In this document: piece after piece, positions 1 through 9,498 of the stretch
Position numbering within the stretch: the stretch's first letter is position 1
Layout of the letters: every line of letters begins with the position of its first letter
Assembly: GCF_000756665.1 (NCBI RefSeq)
Contig: NZ_ARXV01000006.1
Location: 124,001-188,000 of the forward strand
Direction of reading: 5' to 3'
DNA: 64,000 bases
Origin: Alcanivorax nanhaiticus
GTDB taxonomy: Bacteria > Pseudomonadota > Gammaproteobacteria > Pseudomonadales > Alcanivoracaceae
The notes under the pieces: generated by a model
Databases searched by the model: none
Told to the model about the DNA's origin: nothing
The model's input: the letters and a program-made list of their open reading frames with translations, nothing else
Position numbers and translations under genes: made by a program

Positions 1-519
1 CGCAGCCTATCGATCACCCATACAGAGGCACTGGAACTCGCCGCTCAGAAAGCAGGTTTCGCAAACTGGCACCAAGCCAAACAGGCCAACGTTCTTCTGC
101 AACCCGCAGAACAGGCGTTGAAGTCAGGCGCAATCATCGGCATGGATATGAAGGATGGAATGGACTATTTCGACTCAGTCACTGAGGACGGAACGTTCAT
201 CTACGATGAGTTTCTTCCCATGGTCTGCGCCCAATCTTTTCGAAAGATGATGTGGTCGGGCCCAGACCCAGATGATGAACTTGGCAGGCCTCCCTCTGAG
301 ACCATGACAGAAGACGAATTTGAGGAATGGTTTCATACCAACCTTCACGACAACATGTACTTCCGCCTGAGTGAAAAAGTCTCCGTCGAATCACTGGATC
401 AGGTACTCAAACTGCTTGATGAGAGATCGTTCTGGCCTGCGTTTTACGTGTGGTTTCAAGGCAAACTCTATGAGTTTGAAAAAGGTTATGAGGATCCACT
501 TCCTGTTTTCGGAAGCTAA
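1..519 (+). CDS. hypothetical protein, 5' end cut by window edge
   Basis: The frame is open from the first base to a TAA at 517-519, so the gene starts left of the window. At least 172 residues are visible. The N-terminal visible part (SITHTEALELAAQKAGFANW) has the look of the short helical segment found at the start of some glyoxalase-superfamily and toxin-antitoxin-associated proteins; that likeness is from memory and weak. The C-terminal half is acidic and aromatic-rich with no motif I recognise and no membrane segment. A strong stem-loop follows the stop codon. Function unknown. Confidence 0.6.
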   Translation, partial: RSLSITHTEALELAAQKAGFANWHQAKQANVLLQPAEQALKSGAIIGMDMKDGMDYFDSVTEDGTFIYDEFLPMVCAQSFRKMMWSGPDPDDELGRPPSETMTEDEFEEWFHTNLHDNMYFRLSEKVSVESLDQVLKLLDERSFWPAFYVWFQGKLYEFEKGYEDPLPVFGS

Positions 520-522
520 ATA

Positions 523-570
523 GCTTTCCTCTACTTGGCGGCAATTCCCTGCCGCCAAGTAGAGGAAAGC
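523..570. repeat. 21-bp perfect inverted repeat after the first gene
   Basis: Arms at 523-543 and 550-570 are perfectly complementary over 21 bp around a 6-nt loop (ATTCCC). It starts 3 nt after the stop codon of the upstream gene. There is no T-run on the plus-strand side, so a standard intrinsic terminator is only partly supported. It could terminate or protect the upstream mRNA. Confidence 0.7.
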
Positions 571-685
571 CCCTTTCTGCCCTCCAGATTTGCTACCATC
601 TCCGACAAGAAAAACATAGATTGAGAGCACCCCAAGCCTATCGCTCTCTCCCCCGATTCGAGCAGTAACGGATTATTCAGCACCC

Positions 686-2185
686 ATGACACTGATCAAC
701 CTGAAGGATCTCGAAGCCCACCTTTGGCACGCCGCGCACATCATCACCGGCCCCATCGACGCTTCTGACTACAAGACCTACATCTTCCCGATTCTGTTCT
801 TCAAACGGATCTGTGACGTCTACGACGAAGAGTTCGCCGACGCCATGGAGAAAGTTGGAGACAGAGACCTGGCCGCCCAGAGCATGTTCCACCGCATTCA
901 GATTCCACCTGATTGCCACTGGCAGCATGTATTTGAACAGACCAAAGACATCGGTCAGACGCTCAAGGACGCCTTTCGCGGGATTGAGCTGGCGAATGAC
1001 AAGCTCCATGGGATATTCGGGGATGCGAGCTGGACCAACAAAGACCGTCTGCCAGATGAATTGCTGGCCACGCTGCTGAACCACTTCAACCAGGTTAATC
1101 TTGGTGTCCGCAGCGTACGTGATGACGACATGGGGCGCGCATACGAATACCTGATTAAGCGGTTTGCCGACAAAGCCAACAAGAAAGCTGGGGAGTTCTA
1201 TACGCCACGGACCATCGTCAGGCTAATGGTGAACATCCTTGACCCCAAGGCAGGAGAGAGTGTTTACGATCCAGCTTGTGGTACGGGGGGCATGCTGCTC
1301 GAAACCATTCACCACGTGCGTGAGAGTGGCGGAGATCCGCGATTGCTTAGCATTAAAGGGCAGGAGAAAAACCTGACCACCGAGGCCATCGCGAGGATGA
1401 ACCTATTCCTACACGGACAGGAAGACTTCGAAATCGTGCGAGGCGATACACTGCGGCAGCCCAAATTCTTGATTAATGACCGCCTGGAAACATTCGATTG
1501 CGTAATCGCCAACCCTCCTTTCAGTCTCAAAGAGTGGGGGCAAAACCTCTGGTCGAACGATCCTTACGACCGAAATCGCTACGGACTGGCTCCAAAAACC
1601 AATGGCGATTTTGCTTGGGTTCAGCACATGTTTGCTTCTCTCAACGACCAAGGACGGATGGCCGTTGTCCTACCCCATGGAGTTTTGTTCCGAGGTGGCG
1701 CAGAAGGAAAAATCCGAACGAAACTTCTGCAAGAAAACAGAATCGAGGCCATTATCGGCGTTGCACCCAATCTATTTTACGGCACCGGTATACCTGCCTG
1801 CATTCTCGTGCTGCGCAAACAACGCCCAGCTGATCATCAGGACCATGTGCTGGTCATTAACGCAGAAGAAATTTTCACCAAGGGCCGAGCACAGAACACC
1901 TTATCAAACGCTCAAGCCGACCAAATCTTTGAAATCTACAGCAATCAAGAGGCCTCTGGCCCCGCTGGGCAACCAGTTGAAGGCAAAGCTCGTTGGGTTC
2001 CTCTGTCTGAAATTGCCGAGAACGACTTCAATCTGAACATTGCGCGATACGTTCAAAAGCCTCTTGAGGAAGAGTCAATCTCTGTCGAGGAAGCTTTGAA
2101 GGATTTTCAGGAAAAACTGACTGCCCTGGAAAAAGCTGAGCAGGAGCTTGAGGAACTATTGGTAAAGGAGGGCTTTGAGCTATGA
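686..2185 (+). CDS. hsdM: type I restriction-modification methyltransferase subunit M1 (NPPF type)
   Basis: This 499-residue protein is an HsdM-family DNA methyltransferase. It has an N-terminal HsdM helical domain (about residues 5-140), the SAM-binding motif I DPACGTGG at 195-202 and the catalytic motif IV NPPF at 276-279. In the family NPPF goes with N6-adenine methylation. It opens an operon M1-M2-S-R and its stop overlaps the ATG of the second M gene by 4 nt (ATGA), indicating translational coupling. No strong ribosome-binding site is seen before the ATG; the start was chosen because homologues begin at about this point. The neighbour M2 is similar but clearly distinct, suggesting an M1M2S heterotrimer rather than the usual M2S. 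Confidence 0.93.
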   Translation: MTLINLKDLEAHLWHAAHIITGPIDASDYKTYIFPILFFKRICDVYDEEFADAMEKVGDRDLAAQSMFHRIQIPPDCHWQHVFEQTKDIGQTLKDAFRGIELANDKLHGIFGDASWTNKDRLPDELLATLLNHFNQVNLGVRSVRDDDMGRAYEYLIKRFADKANKKAGEFYTPRTIVRLMVNILDPKAGESVYDPACGTGGMLLETIHHVRESGGDPRLLSIKGQEKNLTTEAIARMNLFLHGQEDFEIVRGDTLRQPKFLINDRLETFDCVIANPPFSLKEWGQNLWSNDPYDRNRYGLAPKTNGDFAWVQHMFASLNDQGRMAVVLPHGVLFRGGAEGKIRTKLLQENRIEAIIGVAPNLFYGTGIPACILVLRKQRPADHQDHVLVINAEEIFTKGRAQNTLSNAQADQIFEIYSNQEASGPAGQPVEGKARWVPLSEIAENDFNLNIARYVQKPLEEESISVEEALKDFQEKLTALEKAEQELEELLVKEGFEL

Positions 2186-3672
2186 ACAAACGACAGTTGG
2201 AAGACCTTCTCTGGGGCGCTGCCGAGTTCCTACGTGGCCAGATCGATGCGTCTGACTACAAGCAGTACATTTTCCCTCTGCTTTTCTATAAGCGCCTATC
2301 CGACGTCTACTTGGATGAGTACACAGAAGCACTGGAACTGAGCGATGGTGATGCTCACTACGCCACAATGCCCATGTTCCACCGGTTCGATATTCCGGAA
2401 GAGGCACGATGGGAAAGGGTCCGCAATACCAGCAAAAATATCGGTGAAGCTATCCAGAGCGCCCTCAGGCTCATCGAAGCGAAGAACGAGAGACTGCACG
2501 GCGTATTTGGTGATGCCCAGTGGACGAACAAAGAACGCCTGCCTGACCACCTTCTCGCCGACCTCATCCAACACTTCAGCAAAATCCCGCTGGGCATCAA
2601 ATCGGTTAATCAGGACGATCTGGGTGAAGCCTATGAATACCTCATTAAGAAATTTGCAGATGACTCTGGCCACACGGCTGCTGAATTCTACACAAACCGA
2701 ACCGTAGTCCACCTGATGACGAGGGTTATGGGGCTTAAACCCGGCGAGACTGCTTACGACCCGACTTGCGGTACCGGAGGCATGCTGTTAAACGCTGTTA
2801 TGGACCTTCGAAGCCAGGGTGAAGAGTGGCGATCGGTAAAACTCTACGGCCAGGAAGTAAATCTACTCACGTCAGCCATCGCCCGGATGAATATGTTCCT
2901 GCACGACATTGAGGAGTTTGACGTTCTGCGCGGTGACACCCTCGGTGATCCCAAGTTTGTCGAGAACGATCAGCTCAAACAGTTTGATGTGATTTTTGCG
3001 AACCCTCCCTACTCCATCAAAAAATGGAACCGCGACAAGTTTGCCGCAGACCCATATGGACGGAATCTATATGGGGTCCCTCCACAGGGCTGTGCCGACT
3101 ACGCGTTTTTTACTCACATTATCAAAAGTCTGAAACGCGACACCGGACGCGCTGCGATGCTCTGGCCTCACGGCGTGCTCTTTCGGGACTCCGAACAAGC
3201 TATTCGCAAACAGGTGGTCGAATCAGACGTTATTGAATCGGTGATCGGGTTAGGTCCTAACCTGTTCTACAACTCACCGATGGAATCCTGTGTGGTGGTG
3301 CTCAACTGCAACAAACCACCTGAACGAAAAAACAAGATTTTGTTTATCAATGGTGTTGAGCAGGTTACTCGCGAACGCGCCCATAGCTACTTGTCGAACA
3401 ATGACTTGTCAGTGCTGTGTGAAGCTTACTTAAGTCCGGAAAAGCACACCGGTATTTCTGCTCTAGTGGAACTCGATACCATCGAAGAGAATCTTTATAA
3501 CTTGTCGATCCCCCTATATGTGCAAGCTCCAGGAAATGACGAAGTTCACGATACTGAACATACCGTCGAGGCGTGGAAGGTCGGTCGTCTGCGATTGAAA
3601 AATCAGACCAATGAATTATTCGATAGCCTTGCAGAGCTTGGATACGACGTTAAAAGTAAGGTGTGGCATTAA
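2182..3672 (+). CDS. hsdM: type I restriction-modification methyltransferase subunit M2 (NPPY type)
   Basis: A second complete HsdM paralogue of 496 residues. Motif I is DPTCGTGG at 193-200 and motif IV is NPPY at 274-277. The whole length aligns with M1 (shared IDASDYK, YEYLIKKFAD, GQEVNL and MFLHD blocks), so the pair arose by duplication. In known type I systems with two different M subunits, the NPPF subunit makes m6A and the NPPY subunit makes m4C. That assignment is taken from family knowledge; the modified base is inferred here. Start ATG overlaps the M1 stop; the stop abuts the ATG of hsdS with no gap. Confidence 0.92.
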   Translation: MNKRQLEDLLWGAAEFLRGQIDASDYKQYIFPLLFYKRLSDVYLDEYTEALELSDGDAHYATMPMFHRFDIPEEARWERVRNTSKNIGEAIQSALRLIEAKNERLHGVFGDAQWTNKERLPDHLLADLIQHFSKIPLGIKSVNQDDLGEAYEYLIKKFADDSGHTAAEFYTNRTVVHLMTRVMGLKPGETAYDPTCGTGGMLLNAVMDLRSQGEEWRSVKLYGQEVNLLTSAIARMNMFLHDIEEFDVLRGDTLGDPKFVENDQLKQFDVIFANPPYSIKKWNRDKFAADPYGRNLYGVPPQGCADYAFFTHIIKSLKRDTGRAAMLWPHGVLFRDSEQAIRKQVVESDVIESVIGLGPNLFYNSPMESCVVVLNCNKPPERKNKILFINGVEQVTRERAHSYLSNNDLSVLCEAYLSPEKHTGISALVELDTIEENLYNLSIPLYVQAPGNDEVHDTEHTVEAWKVGRLRLKNQTNELFDSLAELGYDVKSKVWH

Positions 3673-4845
3673 ATGACTGAGCAGCAAAACGTTGAAGGCT
3701 GGCAAATGGTAAGATTTGGTGACATCGCTAAGCAGATTTCTATGCGGGTTGAACCAAGGGAAACCAAACTTAAAGTCTATGTGGGCTTGGAACATTTAGA
3801 TCCAGGAAGCCTTAAGATTAAACGACACGGCGTGCCCAGCGACGTTGCGGGCCAAAAACTGTTGGTAAAAAAAGGCCAGATCATATTTGGTAAACGCCGT
3901 GCCTATCAGCGCAAGGTAGCGGTAACCGACTTTGATTGCATTTGCTCGGCACATGCCATGGTCTTAGAAGCTATCCCAGGAAAAATAATTCCCGAATTTC
4001 TGCCATTTTATATGCAGAGTGATGAATTCATGAATCGAGCGGTATCAATATCCGAGGGCTCGTTATCACCGACAATAAAATGGAAGACCCTTGAGAGGCA
4101 AAAATTTAAAATCCCGCCAATTGACATCCAGAACAGGATGCTTCGGCTATTAAAAAAATCGAACTCAGTTATAAATGGATATTACGAAACAGAAGATAGC
4201 TTATTAAAACTTGCAGACAGAATAATTGAAGCTCGACTCAAAGCCATTAAAGCAGAACATGTTTCTTTTGAAAGCCTCCTAGAGACGGGGGATCTGATTG
4301 ATATTCAGGACGGAAATCATGGAAACGATCATCCGAAGGCATCAGAGTATGTTGAAGAGGGCATCCCTTTCGTGATGGCCAACGATTTAAATGGTAACGA
4401 CGTCGACTTAAAAAGGTGCAAAAAGCTACCTAAAAATCGGACCGATGCACTGCGGATAGGCTTTTCGTTCCCAGGAGATATTTTGCTCTCCCACAAAGGA
4501 ACAGTTGGTTTAGTTGCTGTCACCCCTGAAGTGCAAGACTATATAATGCTCACACCACAAGTTACATATTATCGGGTTAACAAAAATGGCCGTATTAAAC
4601 CGAAATTTTTAGAATTGTACTTCCGATCTTTCAATTTTCAAAGAACTCTCAAAAATCAAGCAGCGCAGTCCACAAGAGCATACATTGGCATAAAAGCTCA
4701 GAAGAAGTTAACTATTCCCGTCGCCTCCGAAACTGAGCAAGAGGAAATAATTAAACTGTGGGACCAGCTCAAATTAACTGCTTCTTGCATACGCGCAAGT
4801 GGAAAATCAGCAACCCTACTTTCAAAACAACTAATAAATGGGTGA
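3673..4845 (+). CDS. hsdS: type I restriction-modification specificity subunit S
   Basis: A 390-residue HsdS with two target-recognition domains (about residues 8-150 and 215-350). A central helical spacer lies at about 155-215 (DIQNRMLRLLKKSN to ADRIIEARLKAIKAE) and a second helical repeat at the C-terminus. TRD1 would read one half of a bipartite site and TRD2 the other. The two halves are not alike in sequence, as expected for an asymmetric site, which fits pairing with two different M subunits. The gene begins directly after the M2 stop and overlaps hsdR. It is more AT-rich than hsdM and hsdR, common for exchangeable specificity genes. Confidence 0.9.
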   Translation: MTEQQNVEGWQMVRFGDIAKQISMRVEPRETKLKVYVGLEHLDPGSLKIKRHGVPSDVAGQKLLVKKGQIIFGKRRAYQRKVAVTDFDCICSAHAMVLEAIPGKIIPEFLPFYMQSDEFMNRAVSISEGSLSPTIKWKTLERQKFKIPPIDIQNRMLRLLKKSNSVINGYYETEDSLLKLADRIIEARLKAIKAEHVSFESLLETGDLIDIQDGNHGNDHPKASEYVEEGIPFVMANDLNGNDVDLKRCKKLPKNRTDALRIGFSFPGDILLSHKGTVGLVAVTPEVQDYIMLTPQVTYYRVNKNGRIKPKFLELYFRSFNFQRTLKNQAAQSTRAYIGIKAQKKLTIPVASETEQEEIIKLWDQLKLTASCIRASGKSATLLSKQLING

Positions 4846-7800
4846 GTTCATGTTCAACGAACAAACCGTCACAGAAAATGGAATTATTGACCGCTTAAAG
4901 GGACTTAGCGGAGAGCATTGGAAGTACCATCACGGTGAGAACCTGCCGAAACGAGCGCAGGATATCTTCGTCGATGAGTGGCTCAAAGACGCACTTTGTT
5001 CGTTGAACCCCGATATTGCTCGGCAGCCCGATTACGCCGATGAAGTGATTTACAAGCTACGCGGCGTGGTGCTGGAAGCCCGCCACACCGGTTTAGTAAA
5101 GGCCAATGAAAACTTCCAGGAATGGTTGATGGCCGAGAAGACCCTGCCCTTTGGCGAAAATGGCGACCACATCACCATCAACCTGATCGATTTCGACAAC
5201 ATCGAAAACAACCACTTTATCGTGGCGCAACAGGTGCACTATGTCGCCGCCACGGAGGTATTTTTCGATATCGTCCTCTATGTCAACGGAATCCCGTTGG
5301 TTGTGGGTGAAGTAAAAACCGCAACACGCCCTAGTGTAACTTGGCAGGACGGCGCTGCTGACTTCATCGGCGGCACTAAGCATTATTGGAAAAATGCGGA
5401 GCCCTTCTTCGTCCCAAACCTGCTGTGTTTCGCTTCCGAAGGTCGAACCTTTGCGTATGGTGCGATAAACGCTGGCCCCAAAGATTGGGGCCCCTGGCAT
5501 ACCACTGAACAGGAAGAAGAGCAGCTCACCGGCATGGCGTCAGTACTTGCCAGTGTTGAAGGATTATTGAACGCTCGAACGCTTCTGCAAATTCTTGAAT
5601 CCTTCGCTCTCTTCTCAACCATCAAGACTGGCAAGAAAACGCCACCCAAACGCATCAAGCTGCTTCCTCGTTACCCTCAATTCGAAGCTGCCAAGCAAAT
5701 CGTCGACCGGGTTAAAACCGGTTACCCCAAAAAGGGACTGATCTGGCACTTCCAGGGTTCTGGTAAGTCCCTACTGATGCTTTACGCCGCTCGCATGCTG
5801 CGAGCCGACAACAACCTCAAAAACCCCACCGTTCTCGTCGTGGTGGATCGACGAGACCTTGATAGTCAGATTAACGAAACCTTTGGCGGTGCAGACGTTA
5901 AGAACCTCGTCAAAGTGCAAAGCTGCAAGAAACTGGGCGAGCACATTGAACAGGACAGCCGGGGCATTTTGATAACTACCATCTTCAAATTCCAAGATAT
6001 CGAAATTGATGAAAGTAATCACAAAGGCCTGAATAACCGGGACAACATCATTGTGCTGGTGGACGAAGCGCACCGTACCCAAGAGGGCTCCCTCGGTGAC
6101 AAGATGCGCTGGGCCCTACCGAATGCACACTTCTACGGCCTGACAGGTACGCCCATTTCAAGCATCGAGCGGAACACCTTCAAGCTGTTTGGTGCGGACG
6201 AAGACCCTGGCAGATACATGAATCGCTACAGCTACAAGCAGTCCATCCGCGATGGGGCCACCGTAGCGGTGAAATTCGAGCCGCGCTTGGCTGAACTTCG
6301 TGTAGACAGAGCCTCTATTGACCATGAGTTTGAAAGGCTTGCCGAAGAACACGGCTTGGACAATGAAGAAAAGACTGCGCTGTCTACTCGGGCGGGCAAA
6401 CTGGCAGTCATGTTGAAAGCCCCCAAGCGTATGGAAGCTATCAGCGACGATATCGTTGAACACTTCACCAGCCATGTAAAACCGAAAAGGCTGAAAGGCA
6501 TGGTGGTTGTTTACGACCGAGATGCCTGTGTTCAGATGTATTACCTACTCGGCCAGAAGCTTGGTTTCGATACCGTCGAAGTGGTCATGAATGTCGATCA
6601 AGCTCCAATTAAAGCGAAAGGTGGCGGCAAAGACGGAAAGGAAAACAAAGACTGGCGTAAATGGAGCAAGGAACTTGAACTGCCGATAACGGAAAAGGAC
6701 TTCCAGCGTTGGCAGGAGATTGATGGGGATGACCAGCTACAAAAAGACCTGATCGAGTCCTACAAAGATCCAGAGAATCCTCTCCAGCTTCTTATTGTTA
6801 CGGCAAAACTGCTCACCGGCTTTGATGCTCCCATTTGCTACTGCATGTACCTGGACAAGCCGCTTCGAGACCACACCCTCCTCCAGGCCATGTGCCGAAC
6901 TAACCGCCTCTATGAGGCGAACGGTATGCGAAAGGAGATGGGGCTGATCATCGACTACCTTGGCGTGTTCGAGAACCTTCGAACCGCCCTCGCTTACAAC
7001 CCCGACGAAATCGAGGGCGTTGTCGAAGGCATCGAACGCTTCAAGGAAATGCTTCCAGAACAGTTAAAAAAGTGCCTGGCGTTCTTCCCTGGAGTGGATC
7101 GATCCCTTGAAGGCTTTGAGGGCATCATCGCGGCTCAGGAATGCCTGCCGACCAATGAGAAACGAGACGAATTTGCCGCAGCGTTCGGCGTGCTCAGCAA
7201 ACTCTGGTCTGCCATTAATCCAGACCCTTTCCTCGCGCCCTACCGAAACGATTACAAATGGCTTGCGCAAATCTATGAGAGCGTTCGACCTATAGGGCAA
7301 ACAGGAGCGCTTGTCTGGGCTGCTCTCGGGCCTGAAACCATCAAAATGATCCACGAGAACACTGATATCAAACGCATCCGGAACGATATCGATGAATTGG
7401 TGATGGATGAGCACGCTATTTTCACGCTCACTGAGAAGGAACAGGAAAAGCGTGCACGCAGGCTCGAGATTGATTTGATGGGGCGGCTTCGCGGTAGTGG
7501 AAACCCAGAATTCGTCGCGCTCGGTGAACGATTGGAGAAACTCAGACAGCAGTACGAAGCGGGGGTGATAAAAGCAATCGACTGGCTCAAGGGGCTTCTG
7601 GATACTGCGAAAGAAACCGTTGAGCTTGAGAGGCAGACTGGAGAGCGTCCAGTGACTGAAGAAGACAATGTTCAGGCGCTCACCAAGCTTTTCATGGAAA
7701 CCAGGCCCGATCGAACGCCAAAGGTCATTCAGGATGTGGTGGAGCAGATCGACAAGATCGTAAAAGCGACACGATTCGATGGTTGGCAGAATTCCGCAAG

Positions 7801-7912
7801 TGGACCGAGAGAGATACAGAAAGCTTTGATGTTGACGTTAGTTCAGTTTGGGCTTGGCAAGGATAAAGAGCTATTCAACAAAGCCTATGAGTACATCAAG
7901 GGGCATTATTGA
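4838..7912 (+). CDS. hsdR: type I restriction endonuclease/translocase subunit R
   Basis: A 1024-residue HsdR. The N-terminal PD-(D/E)xK nuclease shows D144, E158 and K160 (VVGEVKT). The SF2 motor follows: Walker A GSGKS at 307-311, DEAH at 409-412, then the LTGTP motif, and a C-terminal helical domain that docks on M/S. It cuts unmodified DNA after ATP-driven translocation. ATG 4838 overlaps the hsdS stop by 8 nt; ATG 4850 is an alternative start and neither has a clear Shine-Dalgarno, consistent with translational coupling. The stop overlaps the next gene by 1 nt, so the downstream ATPase is in the same operon. Confidence 0.94.
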   Translation: MGEFMFNEQTVTENGIIDRLKGLSGEHWKYHHGENLPKRAQDIFVDEWLKDALCSLNPDIARQPDYADEVIYKLRGVVLEARHTGLVKANENFQEWLMAEKTLPFGENGDHITINLIDFDNIENNHFIVAQQVHYVAATEVFFDIVLYVNGIPLVVGEVKTATRPSVTWQDGAADFIGGTKHYWKNAEPFFVPNLLCFASEGRTFAYGAINAGPKDWGPWHTTEQEEEQLTGMASVLASVEGLLNARTLLQILESFALFSTIKTGKKTPPKRIKLLPRYPQFEAAKQIVDRVKTGYPKKGLIWHFQGSGKSLLMLYAARMLRADNNLKNPTVLVVVDRRDLDSQINETFGGADVKNLVKVQSCKKLGEHIEQDSRGILITTIFKFQDIEIDESNHKGLNNRDNIIVLVDEAHRTQEGSLGDKMRWALPNAHFYGLTGTPISSIERNTFKLFGADEDPGRYMNRYSYKQSIRDGATVAVKFEPRLAELRVDRASIDHEFERLAEEHGLDNEEKTALSTRAGKLAVMLKAPKRMEAISDDIVEHFTSHVKPKRLKGMVVVYDRDACVQMYYLLGQKLGFDTVEVVMNVDQAPIKAKGGGKDGKENKDWRKWSKELELPITEKDFQRWQEIDGDDQLQKDLIESYKDPENPLQLLIVTAKLLTGFDAPICYCMYLDKPLRDHTLLQAMCRTNRLYEANGMRKEMGLIIDYLGVFENLRTALAYNPDEIEGVVEGIERFKEMLPEQLKKCLAFFPGVDRSLEGFEGIIAAQECLPTNEKRDEFAAAFGVLSKLWSAINPDPFLAPYRNDYKWLAQIYESVRPIGQTGALVWAALGPETIKMIHENTDIKRIRNDIDELVMDEHAIFTLTEKEQEKRARRLEIDLMGRLRGSGNPEFVALGERLEKLRQQYEAGVIKAIDWLKGLLDTAKETVELERQTGERPVTEEDNVQALTKLFMETRPDRTPKVIQDVVEQIDKIVKATRFDGWQNSASGPREIQKALMLTLVQFGLGKDKELFNKAYEYIKGHY

Positions 7913-9498
7913 TGTTCAAATTTCGAGTTATTCCTAGAGACGTAAGTATTCCAAGCTCAGGAAAGCTTGTCGGATACCTGAAAATTGATCGTTGGAACGA
8001 CTTTCATTACCAAACGATGTTCCAACTATCTATCTTCGATGAAGGCGGCAATTTCCACAAAATTGGAAACATCAAAATAGGATTCGTTGGGCAATCCGTA
8101 TCTACAGCAACTCACACAACTCTTGAAAAAGAGTTTGAAAAGCTACCTGAGAGGTACTTTTCTCTAGGTGAAGACGTCGAATATTATTCTAACCTTTCGA
8201 AACTATCATCAGATACAAAATCTAAGGTTCTGGAATCATTAAACGACCTAGTTGATCGAGAATCAGTATTTAAAAAAGCTATAGACGAAGACGTATTCAG
8301 AACCTCTCTGCTACGCGACACCAGCTTATCAATAATCAAAGGCCAGTATTTTAGGGTGCTTTATGGCAAGCCCGCCCTTACTAATTTCGAATTTTCTTTT
8401 AAACGGGAGAAAACTGAAAAATTATCGGAAGTTTCACTGAATTTTCAGGTGGAGGCGAACTCAAGCCCAAGCACGAATATTCATGCGATCATTGGTAGAA
8501 ATGGATGTGGAAAAACTACCATCCTGAATGGAATGATTCAGGCCGTAACGGACTCAGCAATGTCGGATTGTCAGTTCGTCGACAAAAGCTGGCTAGTTGA
8601 CTCTCCTATAAGCCGCGATTATTTCGATGCGTTGGTTTCAGTATCTTTTAGCGCATTCGATCCTTTCAGTCCGCCAGAAGAGCAACCCAATCCCGCAAAG
8701 GGAACCTGTTACTACTATTTAGGGCTAAAAAATCGCAATCAGAAAGGTCTGCATTATACCCTCGAAGAGCTTCAAAAGAACTGTGTAAGCAGCCTTATAA
8801 ATTGTTTTAGCAAGGAGGGCAAAAAAAATCGGTGGTTGAAGGCTATCGACAAGCTTTGTTCTGATGACAACTTTGAAGCGATGGATTTAAAACAGCTCGA
8901 GAGCTTATACCGGGCAGAAAAAAGTGAGACTCATGACAAGCAACAGCCAGATTCCAATCGATTCCAAAAGAAGTATTATAAGAAGATTAAGCCTATTCTA
9001 TCCGAGATGAGTTCAGGACATTCAATTGTTCTATTAACCATCTCTAAATTGGTTGAAAAGGTCGATGAAAAAACGCTGGTTCTCTTAGATGAACCCGAAA
9101 GTCATCTACACCCGCCACTGCTTGCAGCGTTTACACGTGCCCTCTCAGACCTTCTACACGACAGGAATGGTGTTGCGATCATTGCGACTCATTCACCGGT
9201 CGTGTTGCAGGAAATACCCAAGTCTTGTGTCTGGATTCTAGATCGAATTGGCTCTTCACTAAAACCAAAACGTCCAAACAGGGAGAGCTTCGGTGAAAAT
9301 GTGGGAGTACTTACGCGGGAGATTTTCGGGTTAGAAACGGTTAAATCTGGTTTTCATGATCTGTTGGTGGACAAGGTAAAAAGTCTAAATTCATATGACA
9401 AAGTCCTCAAAGACTTCAATGGTCAACTCGGTCTTGAGGGGCGAGCAATTTTGAAAGCTTTAACTTCGAAAAACGAAGAGAACGGGTCAAATGATTAA
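7912..9498 (+). CDS. AAA/OLD-like ATPase, Septu PtuA-like
   Basis: A 528-residue ABC-type AAA ATPase. Walker A is GRNGCGKT at about residues 195-202. Walker B and the D-loop are LVLLDEPESHLHPP, followed by the switch histidine in ATHSPV. This layout is shared by AAA15/OLD and PtuA proteins. I prefer ATG 7912 over TTG 7909: it gives a TGATG junction with hsdR and an AAGGGG box about 7 nt upstream. The following gene is an HNH nuclease overlapping by 8 nt. An ATPase-HNH pair in this order is the Septu (PtuAB) anti-phage arrangement. About the first 185 residues resemble nothing I can name. Confidence 0.8.
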   Translation: MFKFRVIPRDVSIPSSGKLVGYLKIDRWNDFHYQTMFQLSIFDEGGNFHKIGNIKIGFVGQSVSTATHTTLEKEFEKLPERYFSLGEDVEYYSNLSKLSSDTKSKVLESLNDLVDRESVFKKAIDEDVFRTSLLRDTSLSIIKGQYFRVLYGKPALTNFEFSFKREKTEKLSEVSLNFQVEANSSPSTNIHAIIGRNGCGKTTILNGMIQAVTDSAMSDCQFVDKSWLVDSPISRDYFDALVSVSFSAFDPFSPPEEQPNPAKGTCYYYLGLKNRNQKGLHYTLEELQKNCVSSLINCFSKEGKKNRWLKAIDKLCSDDNFEAMDLKQLESLYRAEKSETHDKQQPDSNRFQKKYYKKIKPILSEMSSGHSIVLLTISKLVEKVDEKTLVLLDEPESHLHPPLLAAFTRALSDLLHDRNGVAIIATHSPVVLQEIPKSCVWILDRIGSSLKPKRPNRESFGENVGVLTREIFGLETVKSGFHDLLVDKVKSLNSYDKVLKDFNGQLGLEGRAILKALTSKNEENGSND

